A stretch of 64,000 nucleotides of DNA from Chrysoperla carnea. Lineage: Eukaryota > Arthropoda > Insecta > Neuroptera > Chrysopidae. Shown here in pieces: positions 46,377-57,084 of the stretch (the first letter of the stretch is position 1; the number at the start of each line of letters is the position of its first letter). Both the position numbers and the translations under genes were made by a program. Where the stretch lies: assembly GCF_905475395.1 (NCBI RefSeq), contig NC_058338.1, forward strand, positions 91,063,435-91,127,434, given 5' to 3'. The notes beneath the pieces were generated by a model. The model searched no databases, had not been told where the DNA came from, and was given only the letters and a program-made list of their open reading frames with translations.

Positions 46377-49300
46377 ATGAGACAAGTAGAAAATACAATT
46401 GTGTCCATTGAACAAGGAAAACTTTCGGGATGCACTAAACAGGATATAAATGGTAGACCATTCCAATGTTTTTATGGAATACCGTATGCAGAGCCACCAA
46501 TTGGGGAATTAAGATTTAAGGTTTCTATACATAATTCAAATTATATCATCAAATTAGAAAAAAAACTAATATCGGGTATACAGGGTAATTTTTTCGGGAA
46601 TTACATGTAATTTTTTCGTAAAATTTCATGATTTTCAACCCGTGTAACTTCTTTTTAAACAATATTTGGGTATTGCATGACTCTTAAATTAACTGTTTAG
46701 ACCTGTCCTTTAAAAAGAAGACGTTGTAGAGTTTCCTATTTTCATTAGAAATCGAGATATATGCGAAAATGGGCTAAATATATAAAGACAAACATTTTTT
46801 TTTCCGGTTTTCGTACGAAATTTTACAATAACTTTTATTCTAATAAATATTTTCGAGAAATTATTTCGTGGGTTACTTTTTACCTTTATCCGTTTTCACA
46901 TAAAACTGCAAAAAACATTGCCTAACATGATTGGTAGCGTTAAATTCAATTGTTTATAACAAATTACTCGACCATATTTCGAAAAAACTTGATTTTCGGA
47001 TTAAGCAACCCAAAATACTTGGAAAACCATTGAAAGTTCGTTACTAAAGAGTAAGTTTAAGTAAGATTCAGAATCGGAAGATGATCTAGCTTTATCTTCC
47101 TTGCAGTCAAACCAAGCACAATTATGAAACGACATTTTTTTTTTTTGATAATTAACAGTTTATTACGAATGACTGATGACTGATTTGATAATTAAAAGAC
47201 TGATTATACTCTATGTTTCAAAAAAAATTCCAAGAAGATCGGATAACAATTGCCTGTGTTATCAAAAAAATCGAATTTATATACCGAAGTTATATATTTT
47301 TTAACTGTTGGGTTGGGTTGGGTTTAAAACAAAAAATTTAATTTTGCTCTATCACATCCAAATTTTATCCAATTTTGATAAACCAAGTGTGTAATCCTAC
47401 TAAATTTGTGCCATACTTTTCAAATTTGTCATCAAAATTAACCTAGCTCTATTAGGTTTCAAGATTGTGGAGGTCTGGTCCTGGAATTAAGCACATATGT
47501 GATAGCTAGCGAAAAACTGACATCACAGCTGAAAAGAATGACCCAAAATTAGTGGGTTTCAAAAAAAATTCCATGAAGATCAGATAACATTTGCCTGTGT
47601 TATCAAAAAAATCGAATTTTTGAACCGTATGACGTCATCAGAATCCAAAAAATTTAATTTTGCTCTATCACATCCAAATTTTATCCAATTTTGATAAACC
47701 AAGTATGTAATCCTACTAAATTTGGGCCATACTTTTCAAATTTGTCATCAAAATTAACCTAGCTCTATTAGGTTTCAAGATTGTGGAGGTCTGGTCCTGG
47801 AATTAGGCACATATGTGATAGCTAGCGAAAAACTGACATCACAGCTGAAAAGAATGACCAAAAATTAGTGGGTTTCAAAAAAAATTCCAAGAAGATCGAA
47901 TAACATTTGCCTGTGTTATCAAAAAAATCGAATTTTTGAACTTTATGACGTCATCAGAATCTAAAAAATTTAATTTTGCTCTATCACATCCAAATTTTAT
48001 CCAATTTTGATAAACCAAGTATGTAATCCTACTAAATTTGGGCCATACTTTTCAAATTTATGATCAAAATTACCCTAGCGCTATAAGATTTCAAGATTGT
48101 GGAGGTCTGGTCCTGGAATTAAGCACATATGTGATAGCTAGCGAAAAACTGACATCACAGCTGAAAAGAATGACCCAAAATTAGTGGGTTTCAAAAAAAA
48201 TTCCAAGAAGATCGGATAACATTTGCCTGTGTTATCAAAAAAATCGAATTTTTGAACTTTATGACGTCATCAGAATCTAAAAAATTTAATTTTGCTCTAT
48301 CACATCCAAATTTTATCCAATTTTGATAAACTAAGTGTGTAATTCTACTAAATTTGGGCCATACTTTTCAAATTTTTGGTCAAAATTAACCTAGCTCTAT
48401 TAGGTTTCGACTCGCGAATCAGCAATGCAGAAAGTCACCCATTTAAAATTTGCGGACTTATATTTCCTCTCTGATTGGGATTAAAAAATTGAATCTCGGT
48501 AAAAAAAAGGCAGACTGGACGATATCTTTGACTGGTTGATAAAATCTCGACACAAGTATCTCGCATGGTTTTTTCCCGTACATCTCCTGGACCATTATTA
48601 ATTGAATTTTTTTAGTACATAACTAATTTTTCGCATAATCACAGTTTTTAATTAATTTATATATTTTTATTGTAAATTTAAAATTATTATTAGTTATTTA
48701 ATATTTTTATATTAATTTATATATTTATTGTTCTATAAATAATATTAATTATAGTCACCAGAGCCGGCTTTACCATGGAATGATGATATTTTAGATTGTA
48801 CAAAAGTAAAATCATTTTCGAAACGACGTTTTTATCCAGGGAATTTTTATGGTAGTGAAGATGATTGTTTATATTTGAATATTTATACACCACAGGTTAG
48901 TTATTACGGAAATAAAATCAATTATAAAACCTTGGCCTAAAAAACTTAATGCGGAATCTTAAAATTGTTTGCACGTCAGACATATTATTATTATAAAACT
49001 TTTAAATATTTCAGTAAAAGTTTACTTGTAACTGTTTGTTATATTTTTACATCATACTTGCAATAATTTAGTTTGTGTATTGAATTTTAATTTATTGTAA
49101 AATATTCAACAAAGTTTCTTCAGTCCAAGATTGGTTTCATTCTCATTTTGACTTATTTTCTCTCCTCTGAACTCAAATTTTGACTTTCGATCGAGGTTAG
49201 GTTAGAGTGGCTGTCATGGGGTGGGACACACTTAGACCATAGGGTCCGTTGTGATACCGAAAAAGGGTTGGCCCATCCCCGGCCACTACTCCATGAACCA

Positions 49301-52300
49301 TTTGGAGCTGTTTAAGAAGAACTCTGACGTCGACAGACTTTAGGTCGGAGAGGTCGTCAAAGAGAGGCTGGCTCAAGTAAGTCCATCTCCTCATGACAAG
49401 AGCTGGGCAGTGACAGAGAATATGAGACATTGTCTCCTCCTCCTCACCACTGTGACAGCTCCTGCAGTAGTCGTGATACACTGCCAGGCGTTCAGCATGC
49501 CTGCCCGCCCAACCAGTGTCCTGTAATAGCCGCAACAACTTTGCGAACAGAGGCCCTTGGAAGTGATATAAGATCTTCGGAACGCCTGCAATTGTACTCA
49601 GACCATATCTATCTTGTAAGTACCACAAGTACGTTCCTCCCTCCATCTAAGATTGACCCTTTTTAAGATATCCTCTTTAAGGAGTAACTTGCAGTTCGAA
49701 AATGGAACTCTCGAATATTTATTGATGGTTATGCCCGGCAGCATTGTGCCATTTCTGGCAAGCTCGTCGGCTTCGCAATTTCCTGGAATGTCCCTGTGTC
49801 TCGGTATCCATACCAGGTTTACATTCATTTGTTTCGCCAGCTCATTTAAGGACGTACGGCAGTCCTATGCTACCTTTGACGTTAGATAGACTGAGCTGAA
49901 GGATTTAAGAGCTGCTTGGCTGTCGGTGAAGATTGTAATGTAACACCCTGCACCTAACGGTGTTCAGTCTTATACATTCACATACCTCATGAATAGCCAT
50001 CACTTCCGCTGGATACACACTACAATGATTCGGCAGCCGAAATGATAGACTTTCGATCGAAGTTTTATCTAAAAAAATTTTTTCCAAAATTACACCCACA
50101 AAATAACGATTTTTTAGTCTCTTTATAGCATCTACTCCAAACGCCGCACAATTATACATATGTAAAATTTTTGTGCCTGCTTTAGCTATACGGCCATACT
50201 TTGGTCAGAAGACCAAAAAATAGCAATCGATGCCACATAAAAACTTAATTATATACTTCGCATATGGTTATTATGAGCTGGTGTTTGGAGAACTAATCTC
50301 CAATCGCTCTTTTTTTATTTCATAAAATTTTTCAGAGAAAAAATGGACTTTTGGGTATAGGTATTTTACAATCAACATGAACAATTTTTAACCAGAAAGA
50401 TTTTTCCCTCGAAATTCGACCGCTTTAAATTTTAATCCCTTCATTTTATCACATTTAAAGTGATGAAATTGCATGTATTTGTGTGTTATTTCTTCAATAA
50501 GTGATTTTCTTTAAATCTTTTGGCATATCAATACATCAAAAAACATGGTAAATATCGAAAAATTTTACTCTTTACGTCTAATTTTCCCAAGTTCTAACAT
50601 ACTTTATATTAAATTCGAAACAAAAGTCTCAAATATGATCATACATTCACTCTTCTTCAATAAATTGTTAATTCATATCAAGGAAACGATCAATGTTTTT
50701 GATTTAAAAAATTAGTAAATAGGCAACTTGTATGACGCAAACGTTAAGTGTCAAATAATCGAAAACTATTATACATGTATAACGTATACGTAATTCAAGT
50801 TGTCTATTTATTAATTTTGTAAGTCAATTTTAACATTAACCATTCCATTGAATTAACAATTTATTATTTATTATTAAATAGAAACATTTACAGGACTAAC
50901 TCATGCGTTACTAATGATATTTGACACCTAAGGAACACATTCCATGAGATTTTAGCAAAATGAAAGCGATTTTTTTCAATTTTCTTTATTTGTAACATCT
51001 TTAACTGTACTATACCTTAATAAATTAAGTAATTCAATAGTATAATTTTTTAAAATCTAGATCTCTTCTGATCCTACCAATGAAAAATATCCTGTTATGT
51101 TCTGGATACCTGGTTATCCGTTTATATACGAAATGGGCAGTTTGGAATTTTATGGACCAGAATTTTTAGTTGCAAAAAAAGTTGTTTTAATTACGATTAA
51201 TTATAGACATGGTTTTTTAGGTTTGTAATCTTAAACTAAAATGTTTGTCTAACAGATTTTCATATAGTGTTTTTGGCTTTTATTAAATGGCTATCTGAAG
51301 CAACGCCGAGCGTTTGCGAATACTCGTGAGCATGGAAGCATTTAACAGAGTCTGAATACGTTAATGGAAATGTATCTCATTTAATAAACACTTCTACTTC
51401 AGATTTTCGACATACCTCATGTGCAAGAATAACAATATCTCTATCTCTATATATATTATAAATGCGAAAGTAAGCATGTTTGTTTGTTTGTTTGTTTGTT
51501 ACGCTTTCACGCAAAAACTAGCGAATGGTTTTTAATGAAACTGTACAGCAATATAGCTGATTTATCAGAATAACACATGAGCTATAATTTATAAAGATTG
51601 AAAAATTACATTAAATTTGACATTACCATACCAGATTTCTGTACAAAATTTATATAAATTACAGATTTCTGTAAAAATTACAGTAATTAATTTTTCGAAA
51701 ATCTACCCTGGTGGAAAAAATATTTGAAGAAAGAATAAGAAATTCTGAAAAAGTCTTAGGAGCTTTGAATTTCTCAACGTTTTCGGAATAGTCTAATTCA
51801 GAGTTATTCAGAGTTCTTAATACTTTTTTAAAGTTTCTAAGACTTTTTCAGAGTTTCCTAAGACTTATTAAGACTTATTCTTTTTCCAAATATTTTTTCC
51901 ACCAGGGTAAAATGATTTAAATTTTACTGATTAATTCAGAAAAAGTCTAACTCTAACTTTTCCTTAATTTTCATGAAATCTCTGATTAATTCTAAAAAAG
52001 TCTTCTAGAAGAGTCTAAAAACCTGTTAAAAATTCAGTCTTCAAAATGCTTAGTAAGTTTTACCTAGGTCATTTTATACTTTTTTAGACTTACTTATTTT
52101 TCTAGAATTGTTTTTCAGAACACTATAAATCTGAATTATAGACTATAGTCAGAAAATATTTCCACCAGGGTATTTAACGATTAAAATAATTTTTTTTAGG
52201 ATTTTTAAAATTGAATGATCCTTTATTGAACGTTACTGGCAATGCAGGTTTAAAGGATCAAGTAGAAGCTTTACGTTGGGTAAAAAAGAATATTGAAGCG

Positions 52301-55300
52301 TTCGGTGGTGATTCAAATAAAATAACAATATTTGGTCAAGGATTCGGGGCAGCTTATGTACATTTACATATGTTATCGTCAATGTCTCGTAAACTTTTTC
52401 ACAGAGCGATAATGCAAAGTGGTTCCGCGTTATGCCCATGGTGTTTTGGTGGTTTACGTCTTGACTATGATTTGGTAAAAGCATTGGCATGTGAAGCGGA
52501 TAACGATGAAGGTGTATTGGATTTTTTGCAAGATCAATCGGTGGATAGTATTTTAACGAATCAATCTAGATTAATAAATTGTCAAGAGGTAAAACAGTGT
52601 GCCGCATTTAAGATGAAGACACCTTCATATTTTGGTTATAGGAATATCGATTTGAAATTTTGCTCAGTCATACAGGGTGATGGGTCAGATTTTTTAACCT
52701 ACTACAAACTGGCAAATAGGGCCAATTCTTAATATTTTGCCTAGCATCAGAGATGGTTAGACATATAGAAGAAAACTATTAGAAAAACTTACTTAGAATA
52801 TTTTTTTATACCCATATACCGATTTTAATGACAAAATTAGCATTTGCTTTTAAATTATCAATTTGTCCAGTTTTTACATTCCGTAGCACACTAGTTATAA
52901 AATTATAGTTTTATAACTAGTGTGGAATAATGAGAGGAGGCATCTTCATGACTAACCAAAATATGAAAATGTCACCAAGAATTGTTTACCTTTTGTTTAG
53001 GAACTTATGGCTGGCGAATTAAATGCTATTACACCAGTTGTCGAAGTACCAAATGACAATGCATTCATATCGGAACAGCCAGAAGAATTAATTGCTACAA
53101 ATAAAGCAGCTCGAATACCCATTTTAATCGGATACAATTCACATGAAGGACTTTTACCGTTTACATTTTCTGCAAAAACTCGTTTAACACCGGATTTCAA
53201 TGACAACAGACAATTAATACCACGAGATTTACAAGATACATTAGAAACTGATGAACTTAGTTTTGAAGTTGGAAATAAGATTAAAGAGTTTTATTATGAC
53301 AAGGAAACACCATCATTTGATAATTTAGATCGATTTATTCAGGTATTTGTTAATTTTATATATTTAAACGAGCAATTATTGTATATATATATACAGGGTA
53401 TCTAGCTAAGTTGGCTACATATGAAAAACTTTTTTATTATAAGGTTTACGAAAAACATTTATTCTTTATAAAAAATTCAGAAATCTGTGAACTTTCTGAC
53501 TTGCCTATAGCCTCAATGGGCCCTTGTACCTTCCCTGGTGGAAAATATATTTGAAAAAAGAATAAGTCTTAATAAGTCTTAGGAAACTCTGAAAAAGTCT
53601 TAGCAACCTTAATAAAGTATTAAGAACTCTGAATTAGACTAGTCCGAAAACGTTGAGAAATTCAAAGTTCCTAAGACTTTTTCACAATTTCTTATTCTTT
53701 CTTCAAATATTTTTTTCACCAGGGTTGGTGAAAAAAATATTTGAAGAAAAAATAATTCTGAATATGTCTTAGAAACTCTGAACAAGTCTTAGGAACTCTG
53801 AATTAGATAGCCCAAAAGCGTTGAGAAATTAAGAGTTATTCAGAGTTCCTAAGACTTTTTCAGAGTTTCTTAGACTTAATTATGAAGACTTATTCTTTCT
53901 TCAAATATGTTTTCCACCAGGGTAGCTCCGCTCATCGAGAAACATCTATGCCTCCAGATGCTCTCATAAAGAGGGCATGAAAGTACTTCTACTCTCCTTT
54001 CATTGTTTTTAATCCCCGAACCAAAAAAATGTTATAAGTTTGACCGCTATGTGTGTGTATCTGTCTGCCTGTGGTATCGTAGCGCCTAAACGAATGTACC
54101 GATTTAGAATTTAATAGAGAATGTTCTTAGCTATGTTTCAATTGCGAGTTTAGGGTTTCCGTAATCGAAAAAACTGAAAAAAAGCGATGGTTTCAAAAAT
54201 CGTTTCAGTTTGGAGAAGGCTCTAAGGAAAAAAGTATTAATGGAAAGTGTTCTTAGATACTATTAACTTGTTTATTACTTACTAGCGACCCGCCCCCGCT
54301 TCGCACGGGTGCAATGCTGATACTAAATACACTACAGAAAAACTGTGAACGTTGTATATAAAAACATAGCGGCCCGCTCTGGCTTCGCACGGGTATAAAA
54401 TATATAGCCTATGTGATTAAAATCGATCCAGTAGTTTTGATTTATTCATTACTGCCCGTGGCCCGCACGCGTTAAATTTGGAGTAAAACAATCCCCCTTT
54501 CCCTTTACCATGAAGATTTCCTGCTATCTTTGGAATATCTAAATTCATACACTACATTTTTACTTATTTACTTTTTACATTTTTAACTATTAACCTCAAA
54601 AATAGCAGTACTTCTCCACTATTTAATGGATTATACATATAAACCTTCCTCTTGAATCACTCTATCTATTAAAAAAAACCGCATCAAAATCCGTTACGTA
54701 GTTTCAAAGATTTAAGCATACAAAGGGGCATAGAGACATAGGGACAGAGAAAGCGACTTTGTTTTATTCTATGTAGTGATTTATAATATTTTTAAATTGA
54801 ATTTTAGTTTTATACTGACGAAATGTTTGGCTACAAAATACTATCAACAGCACGTGCCCATGCTCAATCGAAAAACCAAGTATATACGTATATTTGGTCA
54901 TTGGATACAATTTTAAATGCAATTCGTGATAATATTCGATATAAATATAAGGGTGTACATCATGGTGATGAATTAGGATATTTATTTAAAAATCATAATT
55001 CACCAAATATTATGAAAAATTTTACAATTGAACGATATAGTATGGAAATGGTAACAACATTTTGGACAAATTTTGCATATTCTGGTAATCCAAATACAAA
55101 AGAATCAATACGAAAATTTAATATCGATTGGAAATCATTTTGTGTTAATGAAATGAATTGTTTAAAAATTGATTTATCGTTACAACATGTACCAGTTAAA
55201 CAATTAAAAGATATTTTTAATTTATGGGATAAAGTTTATTTATTAGGTGGAAAAGGAAAAAGTGGTACCTTGCATAAGTTTTCTAGGGTAATGATTTAAA

Positions 55301-56957
55301 TTTTTGCCACTTTGTCATTCTGTGACATCAACATGCATATCTTTTTTTTTCATTTTAAAGTAGTTCGACTGTTTGAGCAAGTACGGTGAATGTTCATTTT
55401 TTCGCGGTAAATGATAGCTCAAAGTTCTTTGATCACAATAAACACAGCTTTGAAGCCTCTTGCGGGGCAAAATTATTTCATTCTAAAATTATGATTTTTA
55501 ACACAATACTTTATGGAAGAACTCACATTAATGTTAATTGTACAAAAATTAATTAATTAGTGAATGAGCTTCAAAAAAAATGAAGAAAATTTATCACAAA
55601 TTCTGTTTATGCAAAAAAACATTATTATTACGGTGCTTTCCAAAAAGAAAACATAAAAAACTTTAGCTTATGACTTTTTATCGATATTTTTAAAGAATTT
55701 TTTTACATTTACGTCATACAAATTGCCTATTTACGATATTTTTAGAGCATTTTCTTACATTTACGCCATACAAATTGCCTAGTTGACTAGTTGTTTTTCG
55801 TTAAAGTGGTCCGACCGTCGCGTGACTATTCAACTAGTTAACCAGGCAATTTTTATAGCGTAAATATAATAAAATGTTCTAAAAATATCGTAAACTAGGC
55901 AATTTGTATGACGTATATGTAATCAAATGCTCTACAAATATCGTAAAAGTGTCAAAAACCAAAGTTTTTTAATGTTTTCTTTTCGGGTAAAGGTAAAGTT
56001 AAATGAATAAAATCTGTGATAAATTTTCTGCATGATGAAAACTTTTTTGAAGCTCAATCACCGATTAAGGTACTATGTTAAAAATTACAATTTTAAAATG
56101 AAATAATTCAAAATTGGGAATAGTCATGTATTTTTTTAAATATTTTTAATTCATTGTTTACACCGTTATAACAAAGTAAAAAATATAAATACTGATTAAA
56201 AATGCTGCATTTAAGTGTAAAAAAATATTTAAAATACATTATAATTTTGAGATATTTAAACGCAGTTTTTTGGCGCTCTCTGTTGATGACGTATAAGTAC
56301 GTAATCTGTCAATTAGTGACAGTTCAATGTATAATTTACACTTGAAAAAAGGAATTTACAACACAGAATTTACACTCGTTATTATTACGTTTTTTAATAA
56401 AAAGCCGTAGAATAATATAATTTAATGAAATACCATATAAAATGTAAATAATTAATATCATACAGTATGTAAACAAATTTGACAAGCCCGTTCTATGATG
56501 TCACGTCCGTATACAAATTTGAATTTCCGTTTTAGAAATTTTTAAATGCCCTTCACTGAATTTGTACTTTTAATAATTAGTTTTAAGTAATTAAAAAGAT
56601 ATTAATTATTAAAATAATGGTTTAGTTGAAATGTCCAGTCATTAAATTTCATGAATATTCCCTATGTTACCCCGCAAGAGGCCCCAAAATTGTGGTTATT
56701 GCGATCAAGGGACTTTGAAGTATCATTTACCGCAAAAAAAAATGAACATTCACCGAACTTCCTCAAACAGCCGAACCACTTTAATATTTGAATTAATCAA
56801 AATTGAATTAATTTAAAAAATAAAACTTGCTACCAAACAAAGGCTGAGAAAATTATAATTTAATTCAATGAAACGTTAGTGATTTTTGAATAAGTTAAAA
56901 ACAATTGTTTATAATAAATTTTCATTGTTTTAGATTTTGGCACAAATAAGATTATAA
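46377..56957 (+). CDS. Carboxylesterase-like protein lacking nucleophile and oxyanion loop (7 exons)
   Basis: Member of the carboxyl/cholinesterase (alpha/beta-hydrolase) family. Exons: 46377-46520, 48755-48895, 51061-51220, 52200-52588, 53001-53342, 54808-55287 and 56934-56957; GT-AG throughout, 1680 nt, 559 aa, the normal family length. No signal peptide, so likely cytosolic. Family landmarks: FYGIPYAEPPIGELRF (32-47), SEDDCLYLNIYTP (82-94), ITINYRHGFLGF (139-150), GYNSHEG (322-328, acidic residue E327) and GVHHGDELGYLF (441-452, His444). Two key sites are changed. The HGGGF oxyanion loop is PGYPF (112-116), and the GESAG elbow is GQGFG (194-198), with Gly196 (codon 52340-52342) instead of Ser. 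Ester hydrolysis by the usual mechanism is therefore not expected, yet the frame is intact over all exons, suggesting a kept non-catalytic role such as binding. The last exon is tiny and less certain. AATAAA at 57071-57076. Confidence 0.88.
46572..46700 (+). repeat. ACAGGGTAA fragment in esterase intron 1
   Basis: ATACAGGGTAATTTTTTCGG begins a stretch with the look of a small-element end; a similar ATACAGGGTATCTAGC is at about 53390. No matching inverted end was found, so this is weak. Confidence 0.25.
47215..48410 (+). repeat. 316-bp tandem array, about 3.8 copies (esterase intron 1)
   Basis: The same landmark (ATTTTGCTCTATCACATCC) starts at 47341, 47657, 47973 and 48289, an exact 316-bp spacing three times. 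Other landmarks keep order: GTTTCAAGATTGTGGAGGTC, GCACATATGTGATAGCTAGC, TGACATCACAGCTGAAAAG, AGTGGGTTTCAAAAAAAATT, GCCTGTGTTATCAAAAAAAT. Units are nearly identical. The later units contain TATGACGTCATCAG, a CRE-type TGACGTCA palindrome; the first partial copy differs there. It begins part-way through a unit at about 47215 and breaks off after TTAGGTTTCGA near 48410. A lone relative is at 32640-32890. Confidence 0.92.
49192..50170 (-). mobile_element. LINE 3' fragment with RNase H remnant (esterase intron 2)
   Basis: Minus strand. Reading 5' to 3' on that strand: an RNase H segment (SFRLPNHCSVYPAEVMAIHE, about 50050-49990), then MNVNLVWIPRHRDIPGNCEA DELARNGT (about 49828-49745), a linker, then a CRSCHSGEEEETMSHILCHC zinc knuckle and RRWTYLSQ (about 49465-49375). 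Then comes the 3' end GGTCTAAGTGTGTCCCACCC and CTCTAACCTAACCTC. Frames change several times, so it is dead, and it is 5' truncated. The same family is at 10830-11430. The 3' end carries two CCTAA units, matching the insect telomere repeat. Clade: RNase H-bearing I/R1/LOA group; not settled. Confidence 0.8.
51430..51660 (+). repeat. CGAAAGTAAGCATG dispersed element, copy 2 (esterase intron 3)
   Basis: ATCTCTATATATATTATAAA TGCGAAAGTAAGCATG, (TTTG)n, TTACGCTTTCACGC, ACTAGCGAATGG, GAAACTGTACAGCAAT, AACACATGAGCTATAATTTA. Matches 42690-42840 closely. The tail signature is missing; a MITE follows at 51704. Confidence 0.65.
51704..52173. repeat. ACCCTGGTGG MITEs, copy 2 and an adjoining partial copy
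   Basis: 51704-51909 is a full palindromic copy (TACCCTGGTGGAAAAAATAT to TATTTTTTCCACCAGGGTA). It is followed at once by about 260 bp of related AAAGTCT/AGACTT-rich sequence ending TATTTCCACCAGGGTA at 52173. This right end lies 26 bases before esterase exon 4, so the element supplies part of the acceptor region. Confidence 0.75.
53527..53924. repeat. ACCCTGGTGG MITEs, two head-to-tail copies (esterase intron 5)
   Basis: Copy A 53527-53725 (CCTGGTGGAAAATATATTTG to ATTTTTTTCACCAGGGT) abuts copy B 53725-53924 (TGGTGAAAAAAATATTTGAA to TGTTTTCCACCAGGGTA). They share the boundary bases, which suggests insertion at the end of an earlier copy or a recombination joint. Confidence 0.75.
54008..54260 (+). 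repeat. CCCCGAACCAAAAA repeat family, copy 3 (esterase intron 5)
   Basis: AATCCCCGAACCAAAAAAAT, GTTATAAGTTTGACCGCTAT, TG/TC tract, GGTATCGTAGCGCCTAAACG, GAATGTTCTTAGCTATGTTT, GCGAGTTTAGGGTTTCCG. Same order as 14135-14345. Confidence 0.65.
54285..54785 (+). repeat. GACCCGCCCCCGCTTCGCAC dispersed element (esterase intron 5)
   Basis: Starts ACTAGCGACCCGCCCCCGCT TCGCACGGGT. A second, similar head (GCGGCCCGCTCTGGCTTCGC ACGGGT) is at about 54366, so two copies or a duplicated head are present. It ends AAAGCGACTTTGTTTTATTC TATGTAGTGA, 20-odd bases before esterase exon 6. The head and tail belong to a repeat type common in arthropod genomes; class not assigned. Confidence 0.6.
55362..56785. repeat. 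1.4-kb foldback element (esterase intron 6)
   Basis: Outer arms: left about 55362-55490 (AAAGTAGTTCGACTGTTTGA, GGTGAATGTTCATTTTTTCG, GGTAAATGATA, TTGCGGGGCAAAATT); right about 56670-56785 (CCCCGCAAGAGGCC, TATCATTTACCGC, AATGAACATTCACCGAA, CAAACAGCCGAACCACTTT). Inside is a second inverted pair around 55650-55990 (GTCATACAAATTGCCTA / TAGGCAATTTGTATGACGT; AACTTTAGC / CCAAAGTTTTTTAATG). It fills most of the 1646-bp intron 6. No long frame. Confidence 0.7.
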
Positions 56958-57084
56958 CAAATATGTATTGAGATATTTTTTACCCGCCGAAATTGGATGA
57001 ATCGAACCACGAAGGGATTAATTAATCGACTAATGATGTATCCGTGCGTTATATGTGTATTAGTTTTAAAAATAAAACTTTTTG

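Noticed and set aside
47215-48410. CRISPR-like array
   Set aside because: The repeat unit is 316 bp with no alternating short repeats and unique spacers, and the genome is eukaryotic; it is a tandem repeat.
52589-52732. Read-through end of the esterase (extra residues after exon 4)
   Set aside because: The GT at 52589 joins in frame to 53001, restoring the family sequence; the read-through has no family resemblance.
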